Below, piece by piece: positions 35,672 through 46,300 of a stretch of 64,000 bases of DNA (positions within the stretch are counted from its first letter, which is position 1; every line of letters begins with the position of its first letter). The position numbers and the translations under genes are program-made. The notes below the pieces were generated by a model, which was not told the DNA's origin, did not search any database, and worked only from the letters and a program-made list of their open reading frames with translations. Source of the DNA: Acinetobacter haemolyticus (GTDB lineage: Bacteria > Pseudomonadota > Gammaproteobacteria > Pseudomonadales > Moraxellaceae); NCBI RefSeq assembly GCF_900406815.1, contig NZ_OVCN01000008.1, forward strand, positions 94,624 to 158,623, given 5' to 3'.

Positions 35672-36318
35672 CAGAAGAAAACAAAGTTCCTGTAATTGGT
35701 CAGCGTTTTCGTGGTTTTTTACCTGTTGTTGTCGATGTTGAAACAGCAGGTTTTAACTGCCAAACCGATGCCCTGCTTGAAATCGCTTGTATACCCATTG
35801 TGTATGATGAGCACGGGCAATTTGTACCCGGCCCATCATTTCAGGCGCATATCAATCCTTTCGAGGGTGCAAATCTAGACCGTCGCTCACTCGATTTCAT
35901 TGGTATTGATCCATTCAATCCAATGCGTGTTGCCATGGCAGAAGATGAACGTACAGCATTACGTCGTATTTTCAAATCACTTAATGAAGTGCGTAAAGCT
36001 CAGTATTGTACGCATGCGGTATTGGTTGGGCATAATGCTCACTTTGATCTTGGTTTTTTACAAGCTGCCATTGCGCGTTCTGGCACTAAAAATCAAAATC
36101 CATTTCATAGTTTCTCAGTCTTTGACACGGTGACGCTTAGTGCGGTCATGTTTGGCCAAACAGTGCTAGCAAGAGCATGTATCCAAGCGGGTATTGAGTT
36201 TGATGGTAAAGAAGCACACTCTGCTTTGTACGATACTCAAAAGACAGCTGAACTGTTTTGCTATATTTTGAACAAACTGTCTCCTCACCTTCTTGACAGT
36301 TTGGTGACAGAACCCTAA
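35668..36318 (+). CDS. rnt: Ribonuclease T
   Basis: A 3' exonuclease of the DEDD family that trims tRNA and other stable RNA. Catalytic residues are in [11 protein letters not shown] (D and E), VGHNAHFD (D) and [15 protein letters not shown] (H and D), within 216 residues. The GTG at 35668 is favoured because GGAG lies six bases before it; an in-frame ATG at 35656 lacks a site. The start overlaps the pyrC stop as GTGA, so it is translationally coupled. A tRNA-Glu gene with its own promoter begins at the 3' end of rnt. Confidence 0.94.
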   Translation: MTEENKVPVIGQRFRGFLPVVVDVETAGFNCQTDALLEIACIPIVYDEHGQFVPGPSFQAHINPFEGANLDRRSLDFIGIDPFNPMRVAMAEDERTALRRIFKSLNEVRKAQYCTHAVLVGHNAHFDLGFLQAAIARSGTKNQNPFHSFSVFDTVTLSAVMFGQTVLARACIQAGIEFDGKEAHSALYDTQKTAELFCYILNKLSPHLLDSLVTEP

Positions 36319-36321
36319 TAT
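36293..36321 (+). promoter_or_regulatory. Promoter of tRNA-Glu inside the end of rnt
   Basis: TTGACA (36293-36298) and TAATAT (36316-36321) with a 17-base spacer, close to ideal. The -10 box overlaps the rnt stop codon. Confidence 0.85.
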
Positions 36322-36337
36322 ACACCCACCTCAAGAA

Positions 36338-36413
36338 GTCCCTATCGTCTAGAGGCCTAGGACATCGCCCTTTCACGGCGGTAACCGGGGTTCGAATCCC
36401 CGTAGGGACGCCA
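36338..36413 (+). tRNA. tRNA-Glu (TTC)
   Basis: A 76-base cloverleaf with acceptor GTCCCTA/TAGGGAC, anticodon TTC in CCCTTTCACGG, and T-loop TTCGAATC. The CCA is encoded. A strong promoter precedes it and a terminator follows. Confidence 0.97.
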
Positions 36414-36419
36414 AATTCA

Positions 36420-36454
36420 AAAAAGCCACTGCATCATAAGACAGTGGCTTTTTC
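36420..36454 (+). terminator. Terminator of tRNA-Glu
   Basis: GCCACTG (36425-36431) pairs with CAGTGGC (36442-36448), with an A-run before and T-run after. Confidence 0.92.
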
Positions 36455-36470
36455 TATACACTAAAAATTA

Positions 36471-36491
36471 AAAAGGACTCCGAAGAGTCCT
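36471..36491 (-). terminator. Terminator of the old-yellow-enzyme gene
   Basis: AGGACTC (36474-36480), loop CGAA, GAGTCCT (36485-36491). The T-run is on the minus transcript. Confidence 0.88.
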
Positions 36492-36496
36492 AGATA

Positions 36497-37741
36497 TTAT
36501 GCTGATTTTCGAGAATTCACACGTCCTTTGACCACTGCTTTGATATTCCCTTTCGCATAATTCAAGAATACCAATAATGGCGATAATTTAGGATTTGGCT
36601 TTTTCCCTTGGCCAATTGTTTTAAATTGTGCTGCATACCAAATGATTTCCATAATTGCCATTTTATCGACAAAAGGAATGCCCGTTTTAATTTGGTTTAC
36701 GGCATAACGCACATCATGACCCGCAATCAAACGATCAGTTAAATCTGTTTCAACTGCAAGTGGACGAGCAATACCAATGAATTCACATGCACCGCTTTCA
36801 AGCGCGGCATTCATGCCTTCCACGGTGCGGAAACCACCTGTAACCATCAACTTACAAGATACATGCTGACGTATTTTCTCAGCAAACTCTAAGAAATAAG
36901 CTTCACGTGCAATCGTACTTGCTTTTCGTTTTTCAGCTTTTGCACCCGCCATCGCTGGTGCTTCATATGTACCGCCTGAAATTTCAATGAGATCAATGCC
37001 AGCCGCATCAATAGTTTTAAACACATTGATTACATCTTCTTCAGTAATCCCCCCGCGCTGGAAATCAGCAGAGTTTAGTTTTACAGAAATAATAAAATCA
37101 TCAGATGTCGCTGCGCGGACAGCCTTATAAATCTCTAACAAGAAACGCATACGATTCTCGATCGAACCGCCCCACTCATCAGTACGCTTATTGGTCAGTG
37201 GTGATAGAAATTGACTAATCAAATAGCCATGAGCACCATGCAACTGTACACCTTCAAAGCCAGCTTTCTCACAAATGGCAGCAGCGGTCGCAAAACGTTG
37301 AATAATATCTAAAATTTCGTCATGTCTAAGTTCACGAGGTGTACCGAACATCGTCGCTAACATTGGACTAAAAGGAACAGCTGAAGGCGCGACAGTTTCT
37401 TTATTTAATCCCTTAGGACATTGACGGCCTGGATGGGACAATTGAATTAATTGCACCATACCGTATTTTTTTCCTACCGCTGCCCATTGCTGCAATTTAG
37501 CCAAATCGCGCTCAGTTTCAATTGCCACAACACCAGGTTCATTCTTTGCAGCAATATTGACCATGACATTGCCAGTAATCGCACAACCTAATCCACCTTT
37601 TGCCCATGCCTCATACAAACCAATATGCAAGTCATTCGGTTGTCCATCATGGTTGGCTAAAGCTTCACTCATCGCTCCCTTGATGATGCGATTTTTAAAT
37701 GTCGTATTACGAATCTTAATATTGTCTGCAATCTGACTCAT
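36497..37741 (-). CDS. NADH:flavin oxidoreductase, old yellow enzyme family
   Basis: A 414-residue FMN-dependent TIM-barrel oxidoreductase. Seen are the QLSHPGRQ substrate and FMN segment, HGAHGYLISQFLSPLTNKR (which holds the flavin-contacting His pair and the catalytic Tyr region) and VTGGFRTVEGM with IARPLA. It lacks the C-terminal FeS/FAD extension of dienoyl-CoA reductases. AGGA five bases before 37741 decides the start. Palindromic sequence upstream may be an operator. The substrate is unknown, likely an enone or nitro compound as in the family. Confidence 0.85.
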   Translation of the reverse strand: MSQIADNIKIRNTTFKNRIIKGAMSEALANHDGQPNDLHIGLYEAWAKGGLGCAITGNVMVNIAAKNEPGVVAIETERDLAKLQQWAAVGKKYGMVQLIQLSHPGRQCPKGLNKETVAPSAVPFSPMLATMFGTPRELRHDEILDIIQRFATAAAICEKAGFEGVQLHGAHGYLISQFLSPLTNKRTDEWGGSIENRMRFLLEIYKAVRAATSDDFIISVKLNSADFQRGGITEEDVINVFKTIDAAGIDLIEISGGTYEAPAMAGAKAEKRKASTIAREAYFLEFAEKIRQHVSCKLMVTGGFRTVEGMNAALESGACEFIGIARPLAVETDLTDRLIAGHDVRYAVNQIKTGIPFVDKMAIMEIIWYAAQFKTIGQGKKPNPKLSPLLVFLNYAKGNIKAVVKGRVNSRKSA

Positions 37742-37795
37742 GGTCATCCTCTGCTATCTCAATTAGAGCCTATGCTCCAATGTTATCTCATTATT

Positions 37796-37842
37796 TATAT
37801 GGTCAAATAACCTTCCTATAATTTGACAATACCATATGTCAA
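37796..37842. promoter_or_regulatory. Palindromic operator candidate upstream of the oxidoreductase gene
   Basis: TTGACA (37823-37828) and TGTCAA (37837-37842) are perfect inverted arms around 8 bases, and a related ATATGGTCAAAT lies at 37797-37808. Spacing and symmetry suit a TetR- or MarR-type repressor, but no regulator gene is adjacent. Confidence 0.4.
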
Positions 37843-37855
37843 TTTAATTACAAGA

Positions 37856-39448
37856 CTAGTACTGACTCGCTGCAATCAACTGACGGGTGTAATCAGTTTG
37901 AGGTTGTGAAAAAAGCAGCTCAGTGGCTTGATATTCCATAAGTTTTGCGTGCCGTAGTACCATCACTTTTTGGCAAATCGCTTTGATGACTTGTAAGTCA
38001 TGGCTAATAAAAATATAACTAATCTGTTCCTGTTGCTGTAGTCGTCTCAATAACTTCACAATCGCCCGTTGCGTTGTACGATCCAATGCTGAAGTCGGTT
38101 CATCCAAGATCATAAGTTTTGGTTGCAAGACCAAAGCACGGGCCAAAGCAACGCGTTGTCGTTGACCACCTGAAAGTTCATGCGGATATCGATTTTTAAA
38201 GTCTATCGGTAACTCCACCTTTTCCAATGTCTTTTCAATCTGCTGCTCTACCACAGTTTGATTCATTGCTTTTAGTGCCAATCCTTCACCAATGATCTGC
38301 CCGATGGTCATACGTGGATTTAAGCTGCTAAATGGATCTTGAAACACGATCTGAAAATCTGCTCGCAAAGGACGTAATTTTTTTTCATTGAGTCGATTCA
38401 GATCTTCTCCTAAGAAAACAATTTGTCCTTCGCTTTCAATCAAACGCGTAATTGCCAAAGCCAAAGTTGATTTTCCAGAACCACTTTCACCAACGACGCC
38501 TAATGACTCACCTTGTTCTAGGGTCAAACTCAATGGCTCAACCGCAGTAAAATAATCTTTTAATCGATTCAACAGTCCTTGTTTAATCGGAAATCTCACC
38601 GCTAATTGTTCTAATTGCAGAATAACCTGTCCCTCTGTATATGGAATGGCTTGGCCAAAATCGTGATCCAGCAAATGCTGCGTATAACTCGCTTGAGGAC
38701 GGGTAAAAATTTCCGTAATCGAGCCCTGCTCTTCCACCTTTCCTTTATTCATCACAATCACATGATCTGCATAACGCTTAACAAGGTTCAAATCATGACT
38801 AATTAAAATCATTGCCATATTGCGTTGGTTCTGTAACTGTTTCAGCAAATTCAAAATCTGTGTTTGTAAAGTTACATCGAGTGCGGTGGTCGGCTCATCA
38901 GCAATTAAAATATCTGGCTCAAGTGCCAATGCCATTGCAATCATTACGCGCTGCCTTTGTCCACCAGATAACTCATGCGGATAGCGACGTAATTTATGTT
39001 CAGGCTCAGGTATGCCTACATCATTTAATAAGGCGATGACCTTTTCTTTGACTTTTGTTTTAGGCCAACCCTGTAACAATAATGTTTCACCAATAATTTT
39101 CTCAACACGATGCAAAGGATTTAAGGCGGTCATCGGCTCTTGGAAAATCATGGCAATTTTTTGTCCACGTATTTGACGTAATGCCGTTGAATCCAAAGCC
39201 AGTAAATCCTGATCATGCAAATATGCTTGACCCTGAATATTTAAGTGGCTAGGTAACAATCCAAGTAAAGCCAAACTGCTAACTGATTTCCCTGAACCAC
39301 TCTCACCAACAATTGCGACTGTTTCACCCGCAACTAAATCAAAACTCAATTGATCAACTAAAACTTGGCCCGTCTCTGTTTTAACAGTTAATTGTTTAAC
39401 ATTGAGTACTTGATCTTTTATAGAATCATTGTCTTGGATCGAATGCAT
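37856..39448 (-). CDS. yejF: Peptide ABC transporter, double ATPase (YejF)
   Basis: A 530-residue protein with two ABC ATPase domains. The first Walker A (GESGSGKS) is at 48-55, with signature LSGGQRQR and Walker [13 protein letters not shown]; the second set ([29 protein letters not shown]) begins near residue 325. Fused double ATPases are typical of YejF. It powers the YejBE permease. The ATG at 39448 overlaps the end of yejE by 23 bases; a GTG directly before it has better spacing to GGAGG and is an alternative start. It is the last gene of the operon. Confidence 0.95.
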   Translation of the reverse strand: MHSIQDNDSIKDQVLNVKQLTVKTETGQVLVDQLSFDLVAGETVAIVGESGSGKSVSSLALLGLLPSHLNIQGQAYLHDQDLLALDSTALRQIRGQKIAMIFQEPMTALNPLHRVEKIIGETLLLQGWPKTKVKEKVIALLNDVGIPEPEHKLRRYPHELSGGQRQRVMIAMALALEPDILIADEPTTALDVTLQTQILNLLKQLQNQRNMAMILISHDLNLVKRYADHVIVMNKGKVEEQGSITEIFTRPQASYTQHLLDHDFGQAIPYTEGQVILQLEQLAVRFPIKQGLLNRLKDYFTAVEPLSLTLEQGESLGVVGESGSGKSTLALAITRLIESEGQIVFLGEDLNRLNEKKLRPLRADFQIVFQDPFSSLNPRMTIGQIIGEGLALKAMNQTVVEQQIEKTLEKVELPIDFKNRYPHELSGGQRQRVALARALVLQPKLMILDEPTSALDRTTQRAIVKLLRRLQQQEQISYIFISHDLQVIKAICQKVMVLRHAKLMEYQATELLFSQPQTDYTRQLIAASQY

Positions 39449-40436
39449 CACGTGTTGCCTCCCCAATATAAATCAATAATGACAACACAATTGCGAGTGT
39501 AAAAAAGCCCGACAATGCCAACCAAGGTGCATTTAAGTTATTTTTTCCTTGCAGTAATAACTCACCAAGTGAAGCTGCATCTGGTGGCAAACCATAACCT
39601 AAAAAATCCAGTGCAGTTAATGCCGTAATATTTGCTGTCAACATAAAGGGTAATTGCGACAAACTTGAACTCATGGCATTCGGTAAAATATGTCGAAAAA
39701 TGATCGTTCGATCCCTGACCCCGAGTGCCCGAGCGGCACGCACATAGTCAAAGTTTCGCGCGCGTAAAAACTCTGCACGAACCAACCCCACTAAAGCTGT
39801 CCAACCGAACAGCAGCATAATCAGAAATAGCCAATATACATTTGGTGTAAACATGCTTACCAAGATCATTACCATAAATAGCATCGGCAATCCGCCCCAC
39901 ACCTCCAGAATCCGCTGTCCTAATAAATCGATCCAACCACCATAATAGCCCTGAACAGCACCCACAATAATGCCTAGAACTGCAGCACAAATTGTTAAGG
40001 CAAAACCAAATAACAACGACACTCTCAAACCATACAATACTCGAGCCAGCACATCTCGACCTTGATCATCTGTTCCAAGCCAGTTTTGTGAAGTAGGTTT
40101 AGATGGTACAGGAACTGTTAAGTCTAAATTCGGAGTTTGATATGAAAATGGAACAATCGGCGAAATCATCCAGCCTTGTGCAGAGATTAATTCACGTACG
40201 GCAGGATCTTGATAATCAGTCGCGGTTTCAAATACCCCACCATAAGTGGTTTCAGGATAGTCTTTAAAAACAGGGAAATAGAAACTATCTTGATATTTCA
40301 CCAATAATGGTTTGTCATTGGCAATAAATTCTGCTGCCAAAGACAATATAAAAATAATAGTAAAGAGAATAAAACATCTGAAACCAAGTTTATTTTTTTT
40401 AAAACGTGTTAAACGGGCTTTCATCACAGGTGACAT
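39426..40436 (-). CDS. yejE: Peptide ABC transporter permease (YejE)
   Basis: A 336-residue inner-membrane permease of the oligopeptide type, with one N-terminal membrane segment, a long periplasmic stretch and the binding-protein-dependent transport domain (about residues 135-330). The EAA-like loop is YVRAARALGVRDRTIIFRHILPNA. The long N-terminal periplasmic domain with LGTDDQGRDVLARV is usual for DppC/YejE. Its ATG overlaps the yejB stop (TAATG). Confidence 0.94.
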   Translation of the reverse strand: MSPVMKARLTRFKKNKLGFRCFILFTIIFILSLAAEFIANDKPLLVKYQDSFYFPVFKDYPETTYGGVFETATDYQDPAVRELISAQGWMISPIVPFSYQTPNLDLTVPVPSKPTSQNWLGTDDQGRDVLARVLYGLRVSLLFGFALTICAAVLGIIVGAVQGYYGGWIDLLGQRILEVWGGLPMLFMVMILVSMFTPNVYWLFLIMLLFGWTALVGLVRAEFLRARNFDYVRAARALGVRDRTIIFRHILPNAMSSSLSQLPFMLTANITALTALDFLGYGLPPDAASLGELLLQGKNNLNAPWLALSGFFTLAIVLSLLIYIGEATRDAFDPRQ

Positions 40437-41506
40437 TATTTTACTCCTCGTGAATCAAAGTTAATTCGAGGGTCAATCACCTGATACAACACATCGCTGA
40501 TCAAACGCAAAATCAAACCAAGCAAGGTAAATAAAAATAACGTACCAAAAATCACAGGGTAATCACGCTGGACAATGGCCTCAAATCCCAACAGTCCAAG
40601 TCCATCCAAGTTAAAGATGATCTCGATGAATAAATTACCCACAAAGAAAATCCCCACCAATGCTTCAGGCAATCCTGCAATCACGATCAGCATGGCATTA
40701 CGAAAAACATGTCCATATAACACGCGGTTTTCAGTCAATCCTTTAGAACGTGCTGCCAGTACGTATTGCTTATTTAACTCTTCCATAAAGGAATATTTCG
40801 TGAGATAGGTTAAACCTGCAAACCCACCCAATACGATACTCAATAGCGGCAAACTCATATGCCAAAAGTAATCTTTAATTTTATCGAGCATACTCAGTTG
40901 GGCGAAATTTTCAGATACCAGCCCTTGTAGAGGAAACCATTGGAAATAACTACCGCCTGCAAAAAATACAATAAGTAATACCGCAAAAACAAATGATGGG
41001 ACGGCATATCCCACCGCCAACAATAATGAAGTAGATTTATCAAACACTAAGCCATGCTGTTTTGCTTTACGTATTCCCAAGGGAATAGAAACCAAATAAA
41101 TGAGTAAAGTACTCCATAACCCCAATGAAATAGTGACTGGCATTTTTTCATAGAGCAATTGAGTCACGGGTTTATCTTTAAAAAAACTTGTTCCAAAATC
41201 AAAAGAAAGATAGCCCTTCAACATCAACCAAAAGCGTTCAGGTGCTGATTTATCAAAACCATACTGTGCCTTGATCTGCTCAACCATTTCTGCGCTTAAA
41301 CCACGAGCACCTTGATACTGTGACTGAGAACTTTGTTGCGCTGTTTCGCCGCCAGCTAGACCAACCCCTTGAAAGCTTTGTGCCTGTTGGATTGCTTGTT
41401 CAACAGGGCCACCTGGTGCGATTTGGATCACTGCAAAATTAATCAACAAAATGAAGAACAAAGTTGGAATAATCAGTAATAGCCGTTTTAATATATATGT
41501 TCTCAT
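40436..41506 (-). CDS. yejB: Peptide ABC transporter permease (YejB)
   Basis: A 356-residue inner-membrane permease of the DppB type, with the N-terminal RRLLLIIPTLFFILLINF-like helix (KRLLLIIPTLFFILLINF) and QIAPGGPVEQAI. The EAA-like loop is YVLAARSKGLTENRVLYGHVFRNA. It follows yejA after 27 bases and overlaps yejE by one base. It forms the membrane channel with YejE. Confidence 0.94.
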   Translation of the reverse strand: MRTYILKRLLLIIPTLFFILLINFAVIQIAPGGPVEQAIQQAQSFQGVGLAGGETAQQSSQSQYQGARGLSAEMVEQIKAQYGFDKSAPERFWLMLKGYLSFDFGTSFFKDKPVTQLLYEKMPVTISLGLWSTLLIYLVSIPLGIRKAKQHGLVFDKSTSLLLAVGYAVPSFVFAVLLIVFFAGGSYFQWFPLQGLVSENFAQLSMLDKIKDYFWHMSLPLLSIVLGGFAGLTYLTKYSFMEELNKQYVLAARSKGLTENRVLYGHVFRNAMLIVIAGLPEALVGIFFVGNLFIEIIFNLDGLGLLGFEAIVQRDYPVIFGTLFLFTLLGLILRLISDVLYQVIDPRINFDSRGVK

Positions 41507-41533
41507 CAATCTTATCCCTATTGTCCAGACTGA

Positions 41534-43378
41534 TTATTTTCTACGTAAATATTGATCTACTTTCTTCGCTTTGTCAGCATCTACCCACCAGTAATCCACA
41601 CCAACAGATAATTTTGGTTTTTTCTTAGGTTGTTGATACATATCCCAATAGGCCAACCATGTTTCAGGCTTGCCATAGGTTGGAATATGATAGTAACCAG
41701 CACGTAGTAAACGATCCAATACGCGGGTATGTAATACCACTTGTTCACGACTTTCAGCAGCAATAATTTTTTGGATCACTTGATCAATCGCAGGATTTTT
41801 AATACCTGCAAAATTATAGTTCCCTTCCTCATCTGCGGCCTTGCTACCCCAAAACTGAGCTTGCTCTTTACCTGGGGTAATGGTTTGCGGTAAACGCATG
41901 GTGGTCATATCAAAATCACTACGGCGCATTCTTTCAATATATTGCGGCACATCAACATGCCGAATATTTACCGTGATTCCTAAGCGCTTTAGATTGCGAA
42001 CAAAAGGCATCAGCGTGCGTTGCAAACCATCTTGATGAATGAGCATTTCAATTTCAATCGGCTTACCATGTCGATCAAGCAAGCGCCCATTTTTTACCAG
42101 ATAGCCCGCGTCCTGTAGGATTTGGCGAGCAGACAAAAGATTTTGTCGGTTAAAACCGCTGGCATCTGATGCAGGAAATTTCCAATCTGCCAAAAAGCCT
42201 TTTTGCATCAATGGGTTTAATTTTGATAAGTAAGGATCAATGACCGACATTTCAGCGGAAGACGGTCGTCCCACTGCGGCTAATTCACTGTTTGCAAAAT
42301 AACTTTGTAAACGTTGATATTGTCCATAAAACAAAGCCTTATTTTGCCATTCAAAATCGTAGGCATAACTCAAAGCTTTGCGCAAATAAATGTCATCTAA
42401 AGGTTTACGTCTCGTATTAAATACAAAACTCTGGAAATCTAAAGGCTTAGTGAGATTTGCACTATATTTTTTGACAAGCCCTGCTTGAATGGCAGGAAAT
42501 TGATATTCTGTCACCCAACGGCGTGAAGTATTTTCTTCATGTAATGTAAATTGCCCAGATTTAAACCCCTCAAAGGTCACATCTAAATTGCGATAGTACA
42601 CATATCTGAGACGCTCAAAATTATAACGTCCACGATTGACTGGAAGATCTTTGCCCCAATAATTTGGATTCCGTTTATAAGTAATACTCCGCCCTGCATC
42701 AATCCGATCAATCAAATAAGGACCTGAGCCTAAAATTGGCTGCATCGTTACCCGAGTAAAATCTTTATTCTGCCAGTCTTTTTTGGAGTAAATCGGTAAA
42801 CTTGCCACGATCAGCGGCATTTCTGCATTATCATCAGACCGAAAGGTAAATTTGACTTGATGCCTCGATAAAACCTCTGTCTTTTCCAAATCTGATAAAT
42901 ACATCTTCAAGCCGGGATTGGCTTTTTGCTGATAGGTATCAAAGGTAAATTTAACATCATCAGCGGTTAGCGCATCACCATTGCTAAACCGAGCCTTAGG
43001 ATTCAAATAAAAAATAACAAATTTAGGCTTATGCGGATCGTAGCTTGCCTTTTCTGCAAGCAATGGATACATGACATTCGGTTCATCTAAAGAACGATCC
43101 ATGAGCGTATCAAAGAGATAATTGATCCCATCTGTTGAACTGCCTTTGCCATTCATACTGTTCAGGTTATCAAAGGTACCATTGCTAGATTGGCTTAGAA
43201 TCCCACCTTTAGGTGCATTGGCATTTGCATAAGGCATCACTTTTAACTGAGTGTATTGAGGGGTTGCGTGTACAGCCAAAAAAGGCGTAGTTTGTGGAGC
43301 AGCCAAACTGAATTGGCTGCTCAATCCTAAACCAAATAAAAGGATGAGAGTTTGTGCTCTTCCATGAGACAAGTGCAT
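41534..43378 (-). CDS. yejA: Peptide-binding protein of the Yej transporter
   Basis: A 614-residue periplasmic solute-binding protein of the family 5 (OppA/DppA-like) type, with a signal peptide ending SLAA. YejA features include VMPYANANAPKGGIL and GSGPYLIDRIDAGRSITYKR. Yej systems import peptides, including microcin C in E. coli and murein-derived peptides in some other bacteria. It lies eight bases after mltD on the same strand, so its transcript starts with the lytic transglycosylase. Confidence 0.93.
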   Translation of the reverse strand: MHLSHGRAQTLILLFGLGLSSQFSLAAPQTTPFLAVHATPQYTQLKVMPYANANAPKGGILSQSSNGTFDNLNSMNGKGSSTDGINYLFDTLMDRSLDEPNVMYPLLAEKASYDPHKPKFVIFYLNPKARFSNGDALTADDVKFTFDTYQQKANPGLKMYLSDLEKTEVLSRHQVKFTFRSDDNAEMPLIVASLPIYSKKDWQNKDFTRVTMQPILGSGPYLIDRIDAGRSITYKRNPNYWGKDLPVNRGRYNFERLRYVYYRNLDVTFEGFKSGQFTLHEENTSRRWVTEYQFPAIQAGLVKKYSANLTKPLDFQSFVFNTRRKPLDDIYLRKALSYAYDFEWQNKALFYGQYQRLQSYFANSELAAVGRPSSAEMSVIDPYLSKLNPLMQKGFLADWKFPASDASGFNRQNLLSARQILQDAGYLVKNGRLLDRHGKPIEIEMLIHQDGLQRTLMPFVRNLKRLGITVNIRHVDVPQYIERMRRSDFDMTTMRLPQTITPGKEQAQFWGSKAADEEGNYNFAGIKNPAIDQVIQKIIAAESREQVVLHTRVLDRLLRAGYYHIPTYGKPETWLAYWDMYQQPKKKPKLSVGVDYWWVDADKAKKVDQYLRRK

Positions 43379-43386
43379 ATTTATCC

Positions 43387-46300
43387 TTATAAATTTGGAA
43401 CTTTAATAACATCCCCAATACGTAACTGCGTATTTGGAGCCAAGTCATTCATTTCTGCTAATGCAGTGGTTTGCATCCCATAACGACTTGCCAACCCAAT
43501 TAAAGTATCGCCGCGTTTAACACGATATTCAGTCACTGTTTTTGGAATCAAGATGGTTTGACCACGTTGTAAGCCTGTATTTGCACGCAACTGGTTGAGA
43601 TCAGCAAGTTCGCGCCCTGTCATTCCCAAACGAGTCGCAATACTGTTTAAAGACTCACCTGCTTTCACAGTATATTGCTCAGTATTCGCATTACGATTGC
43701 TTGATGTACTTGCATTATTTCTTGTTGGTTCTGTAGGCGCTGGAGTTTCAGCTCTTGCAACCTCACCTGTTAATTGCAGACGCTGTCCGATCCGAACGCC
43801 AGAGGTCGGTTTTAAACCATTCAAATCAGCCAAGTAACTCACCTGTAAATTGTATCGGCTCGCAATCGCATTCAAGCTATCGCCTGACTGAACCACATAC
43901 TGCTCTGGCACCGTGGATCCAGCAGGAATCTTCAGGCTTTGTCCAAGTCGAACGCCACTGTTGGTTTTTAAATTGTTTAATTCAGCCAACTCATTCAATG
44001 TGATCTTTGATCGAGTGGCAATACTCGACAAGGTATCACCACGCTGCACCGTATAATTTTCAGTCTTGTAACTAGTTGAAGCAGTCACATTTTCATGTTT
44101 TACCGAGTTCTTGGTATTGCTCGTATCTTCAGTCTGTCCCACTTCTTGTAATGGGACATTAATTCGCTGCCCCACCATCAAACTACTTGATGCAGACAAT
44201 CCATCCGTCAAATCAGCCAGCTCTTGATTTGACAACGCATAACGATCTGCGATGAGTTTCAAATACTCACCACGTTTAACGGTATATGTTTTGGTCGCGA
44301 CTTTTTGTGAATTTGCCGCTTTTGTTTCTGTTGCACGCGCTGTTTGCTGTGATGTACGAGAATTATTCTTTGGTTCTTTTAACGTTAATCGTTGACCAAC
44401 CAATAATCCATCCGTAATAGATAGATTGTTATAGTCCGCCAATTGTTTAATTGTTAGATCAAAACGACTGGCTAAACTGGTCAGACTATCACCAGACTGA
44501 ACCACATAGCTTTCAGGTTTTGTTTCAGCCGCTTTAGCAGTCTCAGTTTGAGGCTTCGCGTCATATAGATATAAGCTCGTACCAACGAATAAAGTGCCCG
44601 TAGGATCAATTTGATTCCACTTCGCAATATCACGCCAATTGACACCATTTTTCTGAGCGATAACAGCTAAAGTATCCCCTGGCTGTACCACATAAGTACT
44701 ACGCTTACCTTTTGGTGCAACTACAACCACCTCTGTATCTGTGCTGATATAAGGTTTACCTTGGTTACGTTTGGCATCATCACTACTTGCTGTAACTTTA
44801 TCTTCGACCAGATTTTTAGGGTAAGCAAAGCCTTTACTGACCTCTTGTCCTTTCTCATCCGCCACAGACTGGCTGGTTTGGATCGCTGTTAACTTAATTT
44901 TCCCATCAAATGGATCGACGATCTCAGTGCCCTTCGGCGCAATTGCCTTGATTTCAGCTACAACTTGATCTTTTTCAGCTTGCGTGGCTTGTGGCTCTAA
45001 TACTTGAGCAACTGATTTTTGTTCGCCTTCAGCTTTCATTATTGCAAGAATTTGCTCGCGTTCCTTGCCCGAAATCGGTGGCTCAGTGCTCACTGGTTTT
45101 ACATTTGCAGCTGGTGTAACTGCCACTGGAATACGTGGGGCACTTGGCACATCTGCTGCTGCCGCAAATGAGGCCAATGCATCAGAACCTTTAGGTGTAG
45201 AGATCTTGGTATTCGCCGTCGTGGTAGTTGGACGATTTGGAGTACTACTTGCCGTTATGGTAGGTGTTGTTTTTACGGCAGTGGAGCTAGACGGTGACGT
45301 CGCACTTGTCGTAGTACGAACTGTTGTACTGGTATTGGATGAGGTATTCATTGCTGGCGGTGGCGTTTTACTCGCCCAGAAACCGCCAGATGATTTATTT
45401 GAACGAAGTCGAGCATCAATAGATGGACTTAAATCTGCGGGGATCAGAATACGCATCGGGCTTGTCGGATCCATCACCTCACCACGATGTGCTGGGTTCA
45501 ATGCATATAACTCAGCACGACTTAGACCCGTGATTGCAGAAATTTCGTTCAGTGCCATAGGCCCAGCCAATGATACCTCACGAAAGTGTGGACGGTTCGC
45601 AATCGGTGGTAAAGCCACACCATACGCACTTGGATTTTTAATAATCTGTGCAACTGCCAAGAAGCGTGGCACATAGTTCATGGTTTCTTGCGGCAATTTC
45701 AATGACCAATAGTCAGTCGGTAAACCAGCGGCTCGATTTCGGTTAATCGCTTGTTGTATGCGACCTGGGCCAGCATTATACGCGGCTAGAGCCAACTCCC
45801 AAGAACCGAACTGATTGTATAAACTTCCTAGAAACTCATAGGCTGCACGAGTAGATTCAACTACATCACGGCGACCATCATAAAGACTGGTTTGTTGTAA
45901 ACCATAAATACGTCCTGTACTCGGAATAAATTGCCATAGACCTGCTGCAGCCGCACTACTTGTTGCTGCTGGATCATAAGAGCTTTCAATTACAGGTAAT
46001 AATGCTAACTCTGTCGGCATACCACGACGTTCAGCTTCTTTCACTGTGTGATATAAGTAACGGCTGGCACGTGCACTCAAACGATCCAAATACGGTTGGC
46101 GAGAAATAAACCAACCACGCTGAGCTTCAATACGAGAGTCCCAACGATTCAAATCCATCTTAAAACCCACAGTCATGCGTTTCCATACATCACCATGTTT
46201 CAAGACCAATAAACGATCACCCTCTACAGCACGCATATCGGTTGCAGATAACAAATCCTCAAGCGAGTCTAAGCTACTCGCATCCAAATAACCTGAGCCA

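Noticed and set aside
45065..45676. Open frame of about 200 codons on the plus strand inside mltD
   Set aside because: It is antisense to a well-supported gene, biased to Val and Gly as expected for a reversed Thr/Ala/Pro-rich linker, and matches no family.
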